Source: Branchiostoma floridae (lineage: Eukaryota; Chordata; Leptocardii; Amphioxiformes; Branchiostomatidae). From it: a DNA stretch of 38,487 bases. This document shows positions 10,301-22,300 of the stretch, piece after piece (the first letter of the stretch is position 1; every line of letters starts with the position of its first letter). The notes beneath the pieces were generated by a model, which was not told where the DNA came from, did no database searches, and worked only from the letters and a program-made list of their open reading frames with translations. Made by a program: the position numbers and the translations under genes. The stretch is taken from NCBI RefSeq assembly GCF_000003815.2, contig NW_023365714.1, positions 295,303 through 333,789 of the forward strand. The letters are read 5' to 3'.

Positions 10301-13300
10301 AACACTAACCGCCTCTGTAACTTGGACCAAGTTTGACTGTAAAAACTTGGTAAAAATGCTTGTCAACCCTCCTCTCCTTCCCTCTTGTAATTGTCTTAGA
10401 CGAATAAGCCTCAAAACACATGAATGAATGCCCCAGTAGTGCTGGGATGATACGTTCATTTTCTAATCCAGTCCAAAATCCAGGGCACTGAATTTTTTCG
10501 GGTCCTGTTTTTTCGGACCGGTCCACCAAGAAAAAACGGTTTTGTATCGGTACCCACCCCTACCTGCAAACATAAATTTTGCACATTTGGGGTTGGATGA
10601 TGTGCTAAAAAAACAGCTCTAGATACAAACCTTCATGAGAGACCCACTAATAACTATGTCTACACAGATAAGATGCAGATGGAACTTACATGGGAGACCC
10701 TAGTGGATCTTACATGCAAGACCCCTGTGGAACTTACATTGGAGAGTCCTGTGGAACTAACATGGGAGAGCCCTGTGGAACTTACATGGGAGACCCCTGT
10801 GGAACTTACATGGGAGACCCCTGTCAAACTTAGTATACATGGGAGAGCCCTGGTGAAACTTACATGGGAGACCCCTGTGTAACTTACATGGGAGTTCCTG
10901 GTGGAACTTACACGGGAGACCCTTATGGAACTTACATGGGAGACCCTAGCGGATCTTACATGGAAGACCCCTGTGGAACTAACAAGGGAGACTCCTGTGG
11001 TACTTACATGGGAGATCCCTATGGAACTTACATGGGAGACTCCTGTGGAACTAACATGGGAGAGCCCTGTGGAACTTACATGGGAGACCCCCTGTGGAAC
11101 TTACATGGGAGACCCCGGCGGGGTGACGGGGAACACGAAGGCCTTGCCCTGCGGAGTTCCGGCGGAAGTGCTGTGACCTTTAGGGTGCTGCTCCACAAGG
11201 TCGGGCATGGCGGGAGATGTGCAGACGTCCTTGGTGATGACCAGCTCAGGGTCAAGGACAAACAGCTCCTTGGAGGAGATATCAGTTACATAGTGCAGGT
11301 TCTCCTGTAAACAACAAACAACAACAATAAACAAAACATTCTTGTAGACAACAAACCTGTCAAGTAGTGATGAAATTCAAATAAGTAAGCAAAATCACTA
11401 GAAAATGTTTTGAGATCTCAGAAAAAGATATGCTATGATGACTTAAAGAACATGGACTTGAAGAGATCAAATAATGTAAAACCAGAAAGAGTCCAGGAGT
11501 CCTGATAAGCAGTAACAAAAGATTTTCAAAACTTCCGTCTGGATGTCTGTTTTCACAGGAGACGACCCTTCAGTCTGTCAACACTCTAGAAAGCCTGGAT
11601 GGATTGTCTGGATATTTTTAATATTAGATCTTGAAATGATTACATTTTTGGGCCCCCTAGCAGCTTGTTATGGTACTGCTGTGGAACTGCCGGTTTTGAT
11701 ATCTCGTGTTTCGGGCAAACCATGGTCGCAATTTTGGTTGGTGGGTAGCTCTTGTGGTGGGGAAGAAGCAATGTAACAATAAGTTTGTGCCCTACAGTCA
11801 AAATCTGAGTCTGGACAAAAGGACTTACCTGGGTCCTGTCAATCCTGAAGAATCGGTCCGCATTGGTTGCTATGGAAATAGAAAACAAACATGTTGTAAG
11901 TAAAATTTCAGAATGTTAGTCGGAAGTAGATGATTTGCTATGATAGATTTTGTTAGTGCAGGGCATGCTGGGAATGCCCTGACGCCCTTCAATCCCAATC
12001 ATGGCTGCCCACAAACAACTCAGAATCACAATCGGATTTGTTTGTTGTTTTATAGGGTATTCTGGGGACGTCTTGGTGCTCTACTATCCAAACACCTACT
12101 CATGGCTGGGCACAAACCTTTTATACTCACAGTCTGATTTGTTTGTTTGTTTGTTGGATACTCACAGTCTGATTTGTTTGTTTGTTTGTTGTATACTCAC
12201 AGTCTGATTTGTTTGTTTGTTTGTTGTATACTCACAGTCTGATTTGTTTGTTTGTTTGTTGTATACTCACAGTCTGATTTGTTTGTTTGTTTGTTGTATA
12301 CTCACAGTCCAGGAAGCACCACTTGGGCGAGAGCTTCTGCGTCGACACGGACAAGGTCAAGGTGGCTCTGGCGGGGTTATCCTGGGAACAAGAGCAGCAG
12401 GTGTTAGAGACAGCGCCCTCTGGCAGGCAGTAGCGGTACTGCAGGTGGAGCTGGGAAAAGCAAAGCAGGATGGGAAGGATTCTACAGATCGAGAGTAGCC
12501 TGCAGCAGTCAGCTGATTGGTGACTACTTTCCCCACTAGGGATGCACCGGCACAGTTACCAGCCGGGAAATCATTCAGGTACAGTTCCCAAATACTGGAA
12601 CATCAATGTACCAGTACTGTACCTGAAGAAATGCACATTAACGTTATTACACATTGCTGTTCCTCCCACTCTGCAGGTTAACCCTCTGAGTGTAACTGTT
12701 ACCCAGAATAGGGCAGACACCGTTGGGTGCAACTGTTACCCAGAATAGGGCAGACACTGTTCCATGTGTCTTGTTTCTGTTGACTTCTGTGCTGTAACTG
12801 CAGTGTTAGAAACATGGGGATGTGACTTATTACAGCCTGCGGTTTATAACTAGGGAAACACTTTGATTTTTTACATACAACCACAAGCGGCTACAAGCAG
12901 CTAAGCCACCTAGCTGTTACCCGAGCAGCAGTACGTGAACCTCCCCAGGACCTTACAACTGCAAACCAGCAGCGCTGGGAAATATCCACCGCACAAATAA
13001 GGCCATGTTGATTTCATTGGTATATTGAAAATGTAAAAAAAAAGAAATTTTTAAACCAAAAAAAGTTTAAATCTGTAATCAGGTAAGTTGAAGAAATGAT
13101 CAAACAAACATTATGTCATACCTATAAAATGTATAACATACCCATAGATTCTCCCTTTTTCTCTTTCACATTTTATTCTTTGACTTTGAAATCAATTTCA
13201 GCAATCTCAGTATAACGGCTTTATTAATAATGATTTTATTCGCTCCTTCCATATATGGCAGATAATGCTGCAGTTAGGCCGTAGCAAGTAAATCTTATGG

Positions 13301-16300
13301 ATGACATCCTCAGCAGACTGCAAAAATAGTGACAGTAAAAATAAAGCAAGATGGCCACATTTTCAAAATAGAAACATTGTAACTAGAATCAAGGGGACAA
13401 AACATAGTATCACAGCCAACAAGGCATTCATTCCTGTATTCAAGATGTGCACTGTTGTACTATATAAAAGGACACTAGTACCATGGTAGATTGGTATCAC
13501 TATACAAAGCTGACCAATGACATACTCATGGCTTCCATTTTGGTACAATTTAAGTCATGGCTACCTCACTAGTGTCACTTTTATGCACGGACAAGGCTAC
13601 AACACAACATACAGTGGGGGAAACGTGTAATTTAACAAAGTTTTCGGCGTGCACAATCGTGCGTACGCCGTGCACACGATCGCGCGCACGCCGTGTATAC
13701 GATCGGGGTGGGCGGGATTTTGGACGGCGGTAGGGCGGGGATTATTCAGAATTATTCATGTTTAGGCACCGTGTACACGGAATATTCATGAGAAAACAGC
13801 CTGATTTACGGCAAAAAGCAAACAGCGTCTCTCGTACCAACGTAGCTGCGCCGCATACGCAGTTTTATTTTGTCAGATTTGACGTAAATTGTAGTAAAAT
13901 ACATGCAGATTTTTACTGGAATCGCCAACAAAATATCATGAAAAATCAATAAGATTGTGCTGCAAAGTAATCCACATAATTAGTTTAAAGTAGAAACACT
14001 TTCTTGTTTAATTCAATCCACAATCAAAATGAAATAATTCACATTTTCGAACAACATGACGGCGAGCGCTTTGTTTACAGTCCGCTACTTGTGTCGAGCA
14101 CAGAATTCGGCGGCGCTAATTTGGTATCGCCGGCTGCTGTACGCCTAAAGAAAATCCGATCTGCAGCTGACAATTTCTTTAGAATATGCTCTTTATCACG
14201 TTTACACCGTAATCCATCGATAATTTCTTAGGCTGAATATGTTACAAACCTGAAATCAATGAAATAAATAATTGTTTACGGCGTATTTTCGGCTGTGAGA
14301 ACCAGCACACGGGGTAGTCGGTATATTGTTCTATTCAGATAGCAACAATGCGGTTCCGTGTCGTTGCGATAATTTTTGGTTATGGTGGTCGAGACAACGA
14401 AAATATGACTCCGAGAAATGGGTCAAGATTTTTTAAACCCAAGGGTCACCATTTTTGATTAAAATTTAACCAAAAAATGCCGACTAGCTCGGTCACTACA
14501 TTAGTATTCGTACGCAAAGCGACCTAACAAAGATCACGCGCCGCCGGATTTGATTGACATATCAGTACAAAGCGGCTCCTTTGACAATCATTACGCAAAT
14601 AGAGGGCGTGTTGCAACGTGCTGTGCGAAAGTTCTTTAGCTTGTTTGGCTGCTTCGAATTACCAGCTTTCATCGATATATAATTGTTGCGGGACCACATT
14701 GTTGAATAAATTAAAGAGTTTATCCCCATATAACTAATTAAGCAAACCAAGGAGCTTTATATAATTTTTTAAAAATGCACATATTCCCACCATCCAGACG
14801 TTGAATGTGTAAAAAAAATACATCAAGATTTAACAGTTTTAACAGTGTAATCCATCGACGATTTCTTAGGCTGAAAATATCAAAGGAATAAATAGTTTTT
14901 TTTAACCCAAGGGTCAACATTTTAAACAGAAGATGCCGACTTGTTCTGTCATATTCGTATGCAAGCGACCTAACAAAGCTCAAGGCGCCGCCGGATTTGA
15001 TTGACGTAGCGGTTCCTTTGACAATCATTTACACAAACGGAGGGCGTGTTGGAACGTACTGTGCGGAAGTTCTTTAGCTTGTTTCATGCTTATCTGCTCC
15101 GATCCATGGATCTACCATTTTTTCACGATATATAATTGTTGCGGAACAAGTTGCATGTCAGAACATTTAAACGTTACGGACTAACTAGCGTTAGGCAAGT
15201 TACCAAACCCTGAGATAAACGCAACTTCAAAACCTTTATCCAGGAGTACTATATATGAATTTCAAAATTTCTGGTTTGAATTTCGAAGACTTGTGCGATT
15301 TCATACTTCGCCTTACTGTTTTACACTAAGTCTGGGATGATAATATCAGTGTCTTTTAACCAAAACTTCGAATCTAGCTCCTCTCTTATCATCAAGCAAA
15401 GACGTGAGTCAGTCTGTCAAGATAACGATACACATCTGTGTCTGTTCTTAGATTTGCGTCGAGAAATAAACAAAGGCAGTTTTGTAAAACAAACGCCGAA
15501 TCTGGGTCGCTTGTTTCACACTTACCTTCCCTTTCCCACCGAAATGTACAAAATGGCAATTTTTGGTTCGAAAACAAAATCGGCTTATTTTTCAGTGAAA
15601 CTTACCTGATTGTTTAGTTAAATTTCTCTTGCAACCACAGCCAAAATGGCACCAAATACTTGCAAAGCGTTAGAAAATTCACTACAACCTCATTGGCTGT
15701 AGCATTTACGTCAGAAGCAGATAAGTTCTTGTTTATAGTACAATGTATTTTATCGTAACTTGATTATTTCGGTCCAAAGGGCCAAAATTTGATAATTTCT
15801 ACTTGCATGTGGTAACTTTCGTATGCCTCATTTTGTTTTTTCAGGTACGCCGATAACGATCGTCGGAGAAAAGCTATTCATAACAATACCGTTTGGTCTT
15901 GCCATTAGAATTATCATCTTGTTTGGGCCAAGTTCTGTTTGTTCTTCCTTGGGCCAGGTTCTGTTTGTTCTTCCCTATGTTCTTGTTTGTGTTCCGTTTT
16001 AACATACGTTTTGCTAACACATGCTACGTTCGGAATTGCATGTTTTGTTCCTCAAGTTGCGTTTGGAACTTACAATTTTAACACGTTTTAACGTTTGAAT
16101 AACGAAACATATCTAATATGTAACATACATTATATAAATAAGAATAATAATATCTACAAAGCAAAACAAAGTTTCTACCCCGAAGCTCAACAACACGTCT
16201 ACAAGAAGGCAAAGATATAAAAGCTCCTTGAAGAAGGTAAGTCAACGATTAGATTTAGCTCCATCGGACAACGAATCTACCTGCGGTAGGTTTGTAAACT

Positions 16301-19300
16301 GCAGAAGAAATGAGCCGCGGATTCCGTATGAAGGTGAATAAGGTACTTTAGGTAAATTTCTAAATATGAATTTTGACGTAATTCTAAACACGTATTTTTG
16401 CTCTTGTTGCATTTCTTCGAACTTCATTCACTGCAAGCTGTACGTGGCGGTAGAATATCCCCTTACCTGAAACACCCTTTTGTCTTTTATATTGTGAACG
16501 AATTATTTGCTACCGTAAAAGTGTGAGAAAACTGCTCGGAAACGTTATATAACGCCCTAACCCAGGGCAGGAAGGACAGGCTTTCTGTTTTTTGTTTTTT
16601 TTTAATTTTGGGTGGGGGACTCGAGGCAGTTCATTTACACCAATGAACAGTATAAAGGGGATGTCGCATTTGCGCATCCCGACAATGGGGCTCGCATTTA
16701 TCTAACCACAATGCATAACAATGACTAAGATGGCTATCACAACAAGAAATGTTCAGAATTTCGAAGACTTTTGCGACTTCATACACGGCCTTGCTTTAGT
16801 ACAAGAATATCTATAAAATGATCTTTAAACCAAACTCTGAAAAAAATACGTTCTTCTTTTCTCAAAGAAGCGAGTCGGAGTGCTTTGTCAAGATTTTCAA
16901 TACACATTTGTGCCTGTCCCTAGATTTGCGTCGAGAAATAAACAGCAGTTTCAGATATGCAACAACAACAAACGCCGAATCGGAGTCCCTTGTTTTCACA
17001 CCTATTACAACATTTGAAGAAATCTCATTTGCCTACCAAAAATACCTGCAAAGCGTTAGCATTTACGTCTGAAGCAGATACATTCCTTACAATCATTTAA
17101 TCACGGCTTGATTATTTGAGTCCAAAGTGCCAAAAATCGATAGATTTTATTTGCATATGGTAAATCTAGTATATCTCCTTTTGTTTTTCCAGGTACGCTG
17201 AAAACGATCATCAGAGAAAAGCTGTTCATATTGTTTGGTTTAGGAGGTTAAAGAACCTCCTTGGTTTGGTCTTTTCATTAGGATTAATAATTGTTGAAGT
17301 TTTGTTTGTTCTGGTTTATATTTTGGTTCATGTTCCATTTTGATTTCTTTTTTGCTAACAACATGTTATGTTCTGAATTATCGTTTTTACTACCTCAAGT
17401 TGCCTTCATTTGGAAATTGGCAACACATTTTAATGTTCGAATAACGAGCAAATCTAACATCTAACATACTAGTATGTTATATAAGTCATTTGAAGAACAA
17501 AACACCGGCGTAACACACCAGCTTAAAGCTCACGAACGAAATATCATTATGATACTCTTCAACGCATCTATACGAAGTACGGTAAGTCCCCGATTAGATT
17601 GAGCTGAATCTGACTTCGAATCTCCTTCGGACCTACGGTAGGTTTATCTACAGACGTGATGAGCTGTGGATTCTGTATGAAACTAAACGACGTTTCCAAA
17701 TAAATGTACCATAAGTTACGATTTTTTTAAATCATGTTCATGTTTTTAATCAAATTTGTTCGTAGATTCAAGGACATATAGCGTCCTTAGTAGATTCAGT
17801 CGTCTCCTTTTTTTCTCTTAGTGTACAGTTGCAAATTGCTGGTATATCTCTGCTTGAAATACAGGAAGTTAAAAAAAATAACCCTATTTGCCTGGTGTCA
17901 TAAGCAGTATTCATTAACCATAAAGAACCCAATAAAAAATCCAGTTAAACCTACGTCACATTTCAAAACCGGGGCCCGGCCGGGCCGCTTTCGGGAGCGA
18001 AAAGTATGCTATAATAAAAGACAGCAAACTACACATGACATAAAGAAACTAGTTGTGGGCATTATTTGCGTGTATTTAAACGTATAAATTTCAATTTTTT
18101 GTTTCAATAAACAGCCCGTCAGGGCTCCGGTTTATAAATGTGACGATAGCCTTATTCGGGAACGGCAACGTGTTTGTACGTTGTCAGGTCTGGTACCGCA
18201 AGGCGTGTGCCGATCCAGGAGATAACTGCGTCCTCTCCAGCTGAGTAGCCTCCAGTAAGTCAGAAACATCAAGACCTCAACATTTTGTTCAAAAGTGAAC
18301 ATACCATGATACGAAGCCATCTGACAAAAATGTAACAAACACTGGTCTTGAAATAAAGTTCTACATCGTGTTTGGACCTTTCTGAATAATTCTAAATGGA
18401 AAGCAAGACATTATAAAACGCATCAAATGGCAACAAACTTCACGCTGATTTGCATTGGCTTTTGTTAAAGCTTGAAAGGAACAACAAAACGATGAACAGG
18501 CCAACAGGGCGATAATTGTGTTAGTAAAAACAAAACGAGAAGATCAAAATGTAGTGTTAGCGCTACCACCACTACCGCCAAAAGAAACTGGAATAGCGAA
18601 TAACAAAGGACGTTATTTTATATTATCAACGTCCTTACAAGTTGGTATAACCTCCTTGCCAACTTGGAATAGCTAAACGCTTTCGCAGAACAAGTCGGCT
18701 TGCAGCGTTTTTCCCCGTGCTCTTCTATCCTACGGACCTGTATGTGTAAAAGTGATCATAGAAATGTATGGAAAATGTTAATAATCGGTCAAAAATATGT
18801 ATTACGATATTCTATACAAAAACATGAAATTGTGAATCATAGTCATCGTACTATTTCCATAGAAAAGGTTATCCCCAGCGGTGAGAGAATAATTGATAGC
18901 AACGTTTAGTCTTGTGCCCTAATCGTTTTTCACATATGCAGCTTAAACTGGTCACAGCCATGGAAAAAGATAAAGGCACTAAAATCTTATGTTTGGTAGC
19001 GTATTAAAGTTCGAATAGGGCGCGACGTTGTTGGCACTGAAACAGATTTCAAACAAAGAACTCAAGTTTTCCCGCCGCCTTTTGATCTGACTCTCCGACC
19101 GCCGTTTCGCGGGTTTGGGTGGGGTCCATCAATCAGTTTTGACAGCCTTGGCTCCGTTCTGTCTGGGGAGGACTGAAGCGAAGTTTAACTTTCAGGTTGG
19201 GGACAACTTATCCATTCCTTTGGAAAAAACTGATTTGACTTCATTTTCTTCAAAACCACTGTTTCGCGTAGTAGACATAATTTCGGTGGGCAATTAATCA

Positions 19301-22300
19301 TTAGATGATTGTTCAATAGTTGACTTTACACAGTAAATGTTTCCGTCGTCTTTCCTCCCCATAAGCAAATGTACAGCTTGCTGCCGAAATTTCCTCCCCA
19401 AGATTGCCTTGTGGCGTAATCAGACCAAATAAAATGTAGAATACTGGGTGGTAACAACGATAACTGAGGTTAACAAATTCAACCTCCTTGCAGTTATACT
19501 AGTATGTTGTACAATGTGTCGCGTGTCGGCGACTCAATAAACTTCATCAGCGGATCAGTTGTCGCTTGTACCACGCTATCAATGTTACTGGGAAACATAA
19601 CAAACTTAAAGGAATTATCTTGTTCAACCAAGGAGTTTTTTTTAATCAAGAGAAGCAAGGAGGCTATTTCCATGAGAGGAAAGAGTACGTATTAATTTAG
19701 CCACCGGTCGTGCTCCCAATTGTTTACTGCCCAGTGCGGTGCGCCTTTGATGTTTGTAGCGTTCCTTCGTGGGCTTTTCAACTTGGTTCAACTTGTAACA
19801 ATATATGAAAGCTAGTTCGTCAGACGAGAAATTTAAATTTGCAACTAGATAAACAGACTTCTCGACATACTCAGTAACTTGCAACGTTCAGGAAAGGCGC
19901 TCAGATATCAGAAGTGAGAACTACTATTAATTCCTTTAACGGTAAAATTCCGTATTACTATCAAAGGCATAAAGACGGATAGATCGTATCAAACCCGACC
20001 GACCTTGGGCCGACAAAGACACGCTTTGGAGGCGGGGCACTATCGGGGTTTTTTAACGTCCCTAGTTGGAACTTATGGAAGTTAGCTGCGAGCAGTTTGG
20101 TAGTTACCTGATCAAATACGCGTTTCGGTCAAGTTTCATTAAATGAAGCTCTGGAAAATTGTGAAAATACGAAAATCTTTTTAAGGCCGTTCAGTACTCT
20201 TTGGGTTATACAAGGAGGTTGAGAAGAGTGTACGCACGACAACGCCCGGGCTTATATACAAACAAAGTGGCGTCTATTTACGCACAAGATTTAACTTTGC
20301 ATTCAGATGAAAGCTGGAAAAATATATGAGCGCTGTAATAAGATACTATTTGTTCTGCATTCGATTTCTAATGTTTGACAACTGGATGGGTGGACGGTAT
20401 GCCGTGCTTTTCCCGGGGGTCAATGACCTCGGAGCGCCACGTTGACGTGTAACCAAGGAGCCGGCTTTTATACAAGCTTGGTGTTACCTAACAATAATAT
20501 TGTTGCTTGAAAGCGAGAAGTTTATGAACCAATCCTATCTTTAAAAAAACAATATGTGGGGTGTTGCTGACATTTTAATGAGCAAATGAAATGATAGTTA
20601 CGGGTATATCAAGGAGGGTATACAGAATATAACATGCGGTCCCAGCGGTCGCGGCAGGCGCAGCGGACATCGCGCGGTGATATGGGGTGACTTGGATGGT
20701 CGTAAAATCAAACGTCTAATTATTTTTCTACCGTGTAAACTGGTGACTCATTATCGATATCCCCAGTGATAATGAGCTGACTCCCCGCTGATCTGGACTC
20801 CGCCCTAAACGTGTGCACGGCGTGTATACGATCGTGTGCGCGGCGTGCACACGGTTGTCTCCGATCGTGTACACGTTAAAATACACGTTTCCCCCACTGT
20901 ATTTACTCATTTTGGTTATATTTGTCATGTTGACCATTTCCAAAGAAGAAATTTTTTTTCTTTTCTGAAATCAGGCAAAACTGAATGAGTGGATGTCATC
21001 CATAAAATTGACTTGCTGCCGCCTTAAGTGCTCAATTTTCAGCTCTGTTGTACAATTTACAGTATGATCAAATTTGTTTTGGGGGGGGGGGCAAAATGTG
21101 GGCAGAAGTCATCCAAGTTATCAAATCAACATGGCCCGATAAACTACTTCTTTTTTTCTGCTTCCCTTTTTTCCACTAAAAGCTGGTTTGTCCTGACTTA
21201 CGATGAGGGAGACTGATCTCTGAAACCCCACACGTGCGTGAGGCACCTGCAAAACACAGGTCACAGGTCAAGGGTNNNNNNNNNNNNNNNNNNNNNNNNN
21301 NNNNNNNNNNNNNNNNNNNNNNNNNNNNNNNNNNNNNNNNNNNNNNNNNNNNNNNNNNNNNNNNNNNNNNNNNNNNNNNNNNNNNNNNNNNNNNNNNNNN
21401 NNNNNNNNNNNNNNNNNNNNNNNNNNNNNNNNNNNNNNNNNNNNNNNNNNNNNNNNNNNNNNNNNNNNNNNNNNNNNNNNNNNNNNNNNNNNNNNNNNNN
21501 NNNNNNNNNNNNNNNNNNNNNNNNNNNNNNNNNNNNNNNNNNNNNNNNNNNNNNNNNNNNNNNNNNNNNNNNNNNNNNNNNNNNNNNNNNNNNNNNNNNN
21601 NNNNNNNNNNNNNNNNNNNNNNNNNNNNNNNNNNNNNNNNNNNNNNNNNNNNNNNNNNNNNNNNNNNNNNNNNNNNNNNNNNNNNNNNNNNNNNNNNNNN
21701 NNNNNNNNNNNNNNNNNNNNNNNNNNNNNNNNNNNNNNNNNNNNNNNNNNNNNNNNNNNNNNNNNNNNNNNNNNNNNNNNNNNNNNNNNNNNNNNNNNNN
21801 NNNNNNNNNNNNNNNNNNNNNNNNNNNNNNNNNNNNNNNNNNNNNNNNNNNNNNNNNNNNNNNNAGGGTAGGTTAGTGCAGGATGGTCATCATTATCATC
21901 ATTCTGGGGTAAGGATGACATAAAACATTTTAGAAAACAATCACAATATATCTCACTGACCAATCAGAAATCTGATGCATACACCAATAAGAACCATGCT
22001 TGTGGAACACCGCATTCACTCGTCTTGTCCCCTGCTCCACAAATCAGTGGTTTATGTTCCTTTGTGTTTCTGCCTTTATTTTCCCTATGTTTTAAGGCAC
22101 TATCACATGTAACTAACAAACATGCACACTGCTATTAATCCCCGTCAAGGGCGCTGAGCAGTAGAAAAGATGAAGAACCGACCAATCAGAACCATGCCTG
22201 TGGAACTCACCAATCAGAACCATGCCTGTCTAAGTGACCAATCAGAACGTACCATGGTTGCCGGGGTGAAGCCCAGCACCTCCAGATATCCGTCGTCGTG

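Larger units (their letters stand above)
13612..20899. mobile_element. 7288-bp TIR element, non-autonomous, TA target duplication
   Basis: Both ends carry CAGTGGGGGAAACGTGTA followed by (A/T)TTTAAC, 24 of 25 bases identical in inverted orientation, flanked by TA on both sides (13,610-13,611 and 20,900-20,901). CpG-rich subterminal repeats such as GTGCACACGATCG and GTGTATACGATCG lie inside each end. No open frame over 100 codons and no transposase was recognised. TA duplication plus a CAGTG start fits Tc1/mariner-like or another TA-targeting superfamily; I cannot decide. Confidence 0.75.

Noticed and set aside
12382-12450. Extra exon segment encoding [12 protein letters not shown]...
   Set aside because: Open and flanked by an acceptor, but without convincing homology; kept only as an alternative extension of exon 21.
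18106-18136. Histone-mRNA-type 3' stem-loop (AGCCC-GTCA-GGGCT within ATAAAC...GTTTAT)
   Set aside because: Stem and loop do not match the histone consensus and no histone gene is near; it is a plain hairpin inside the TIR element.
21234-21963. Open frames of over 200 codons spanning the N block
   Set aside because: They are read through unknown bases and carry no information.
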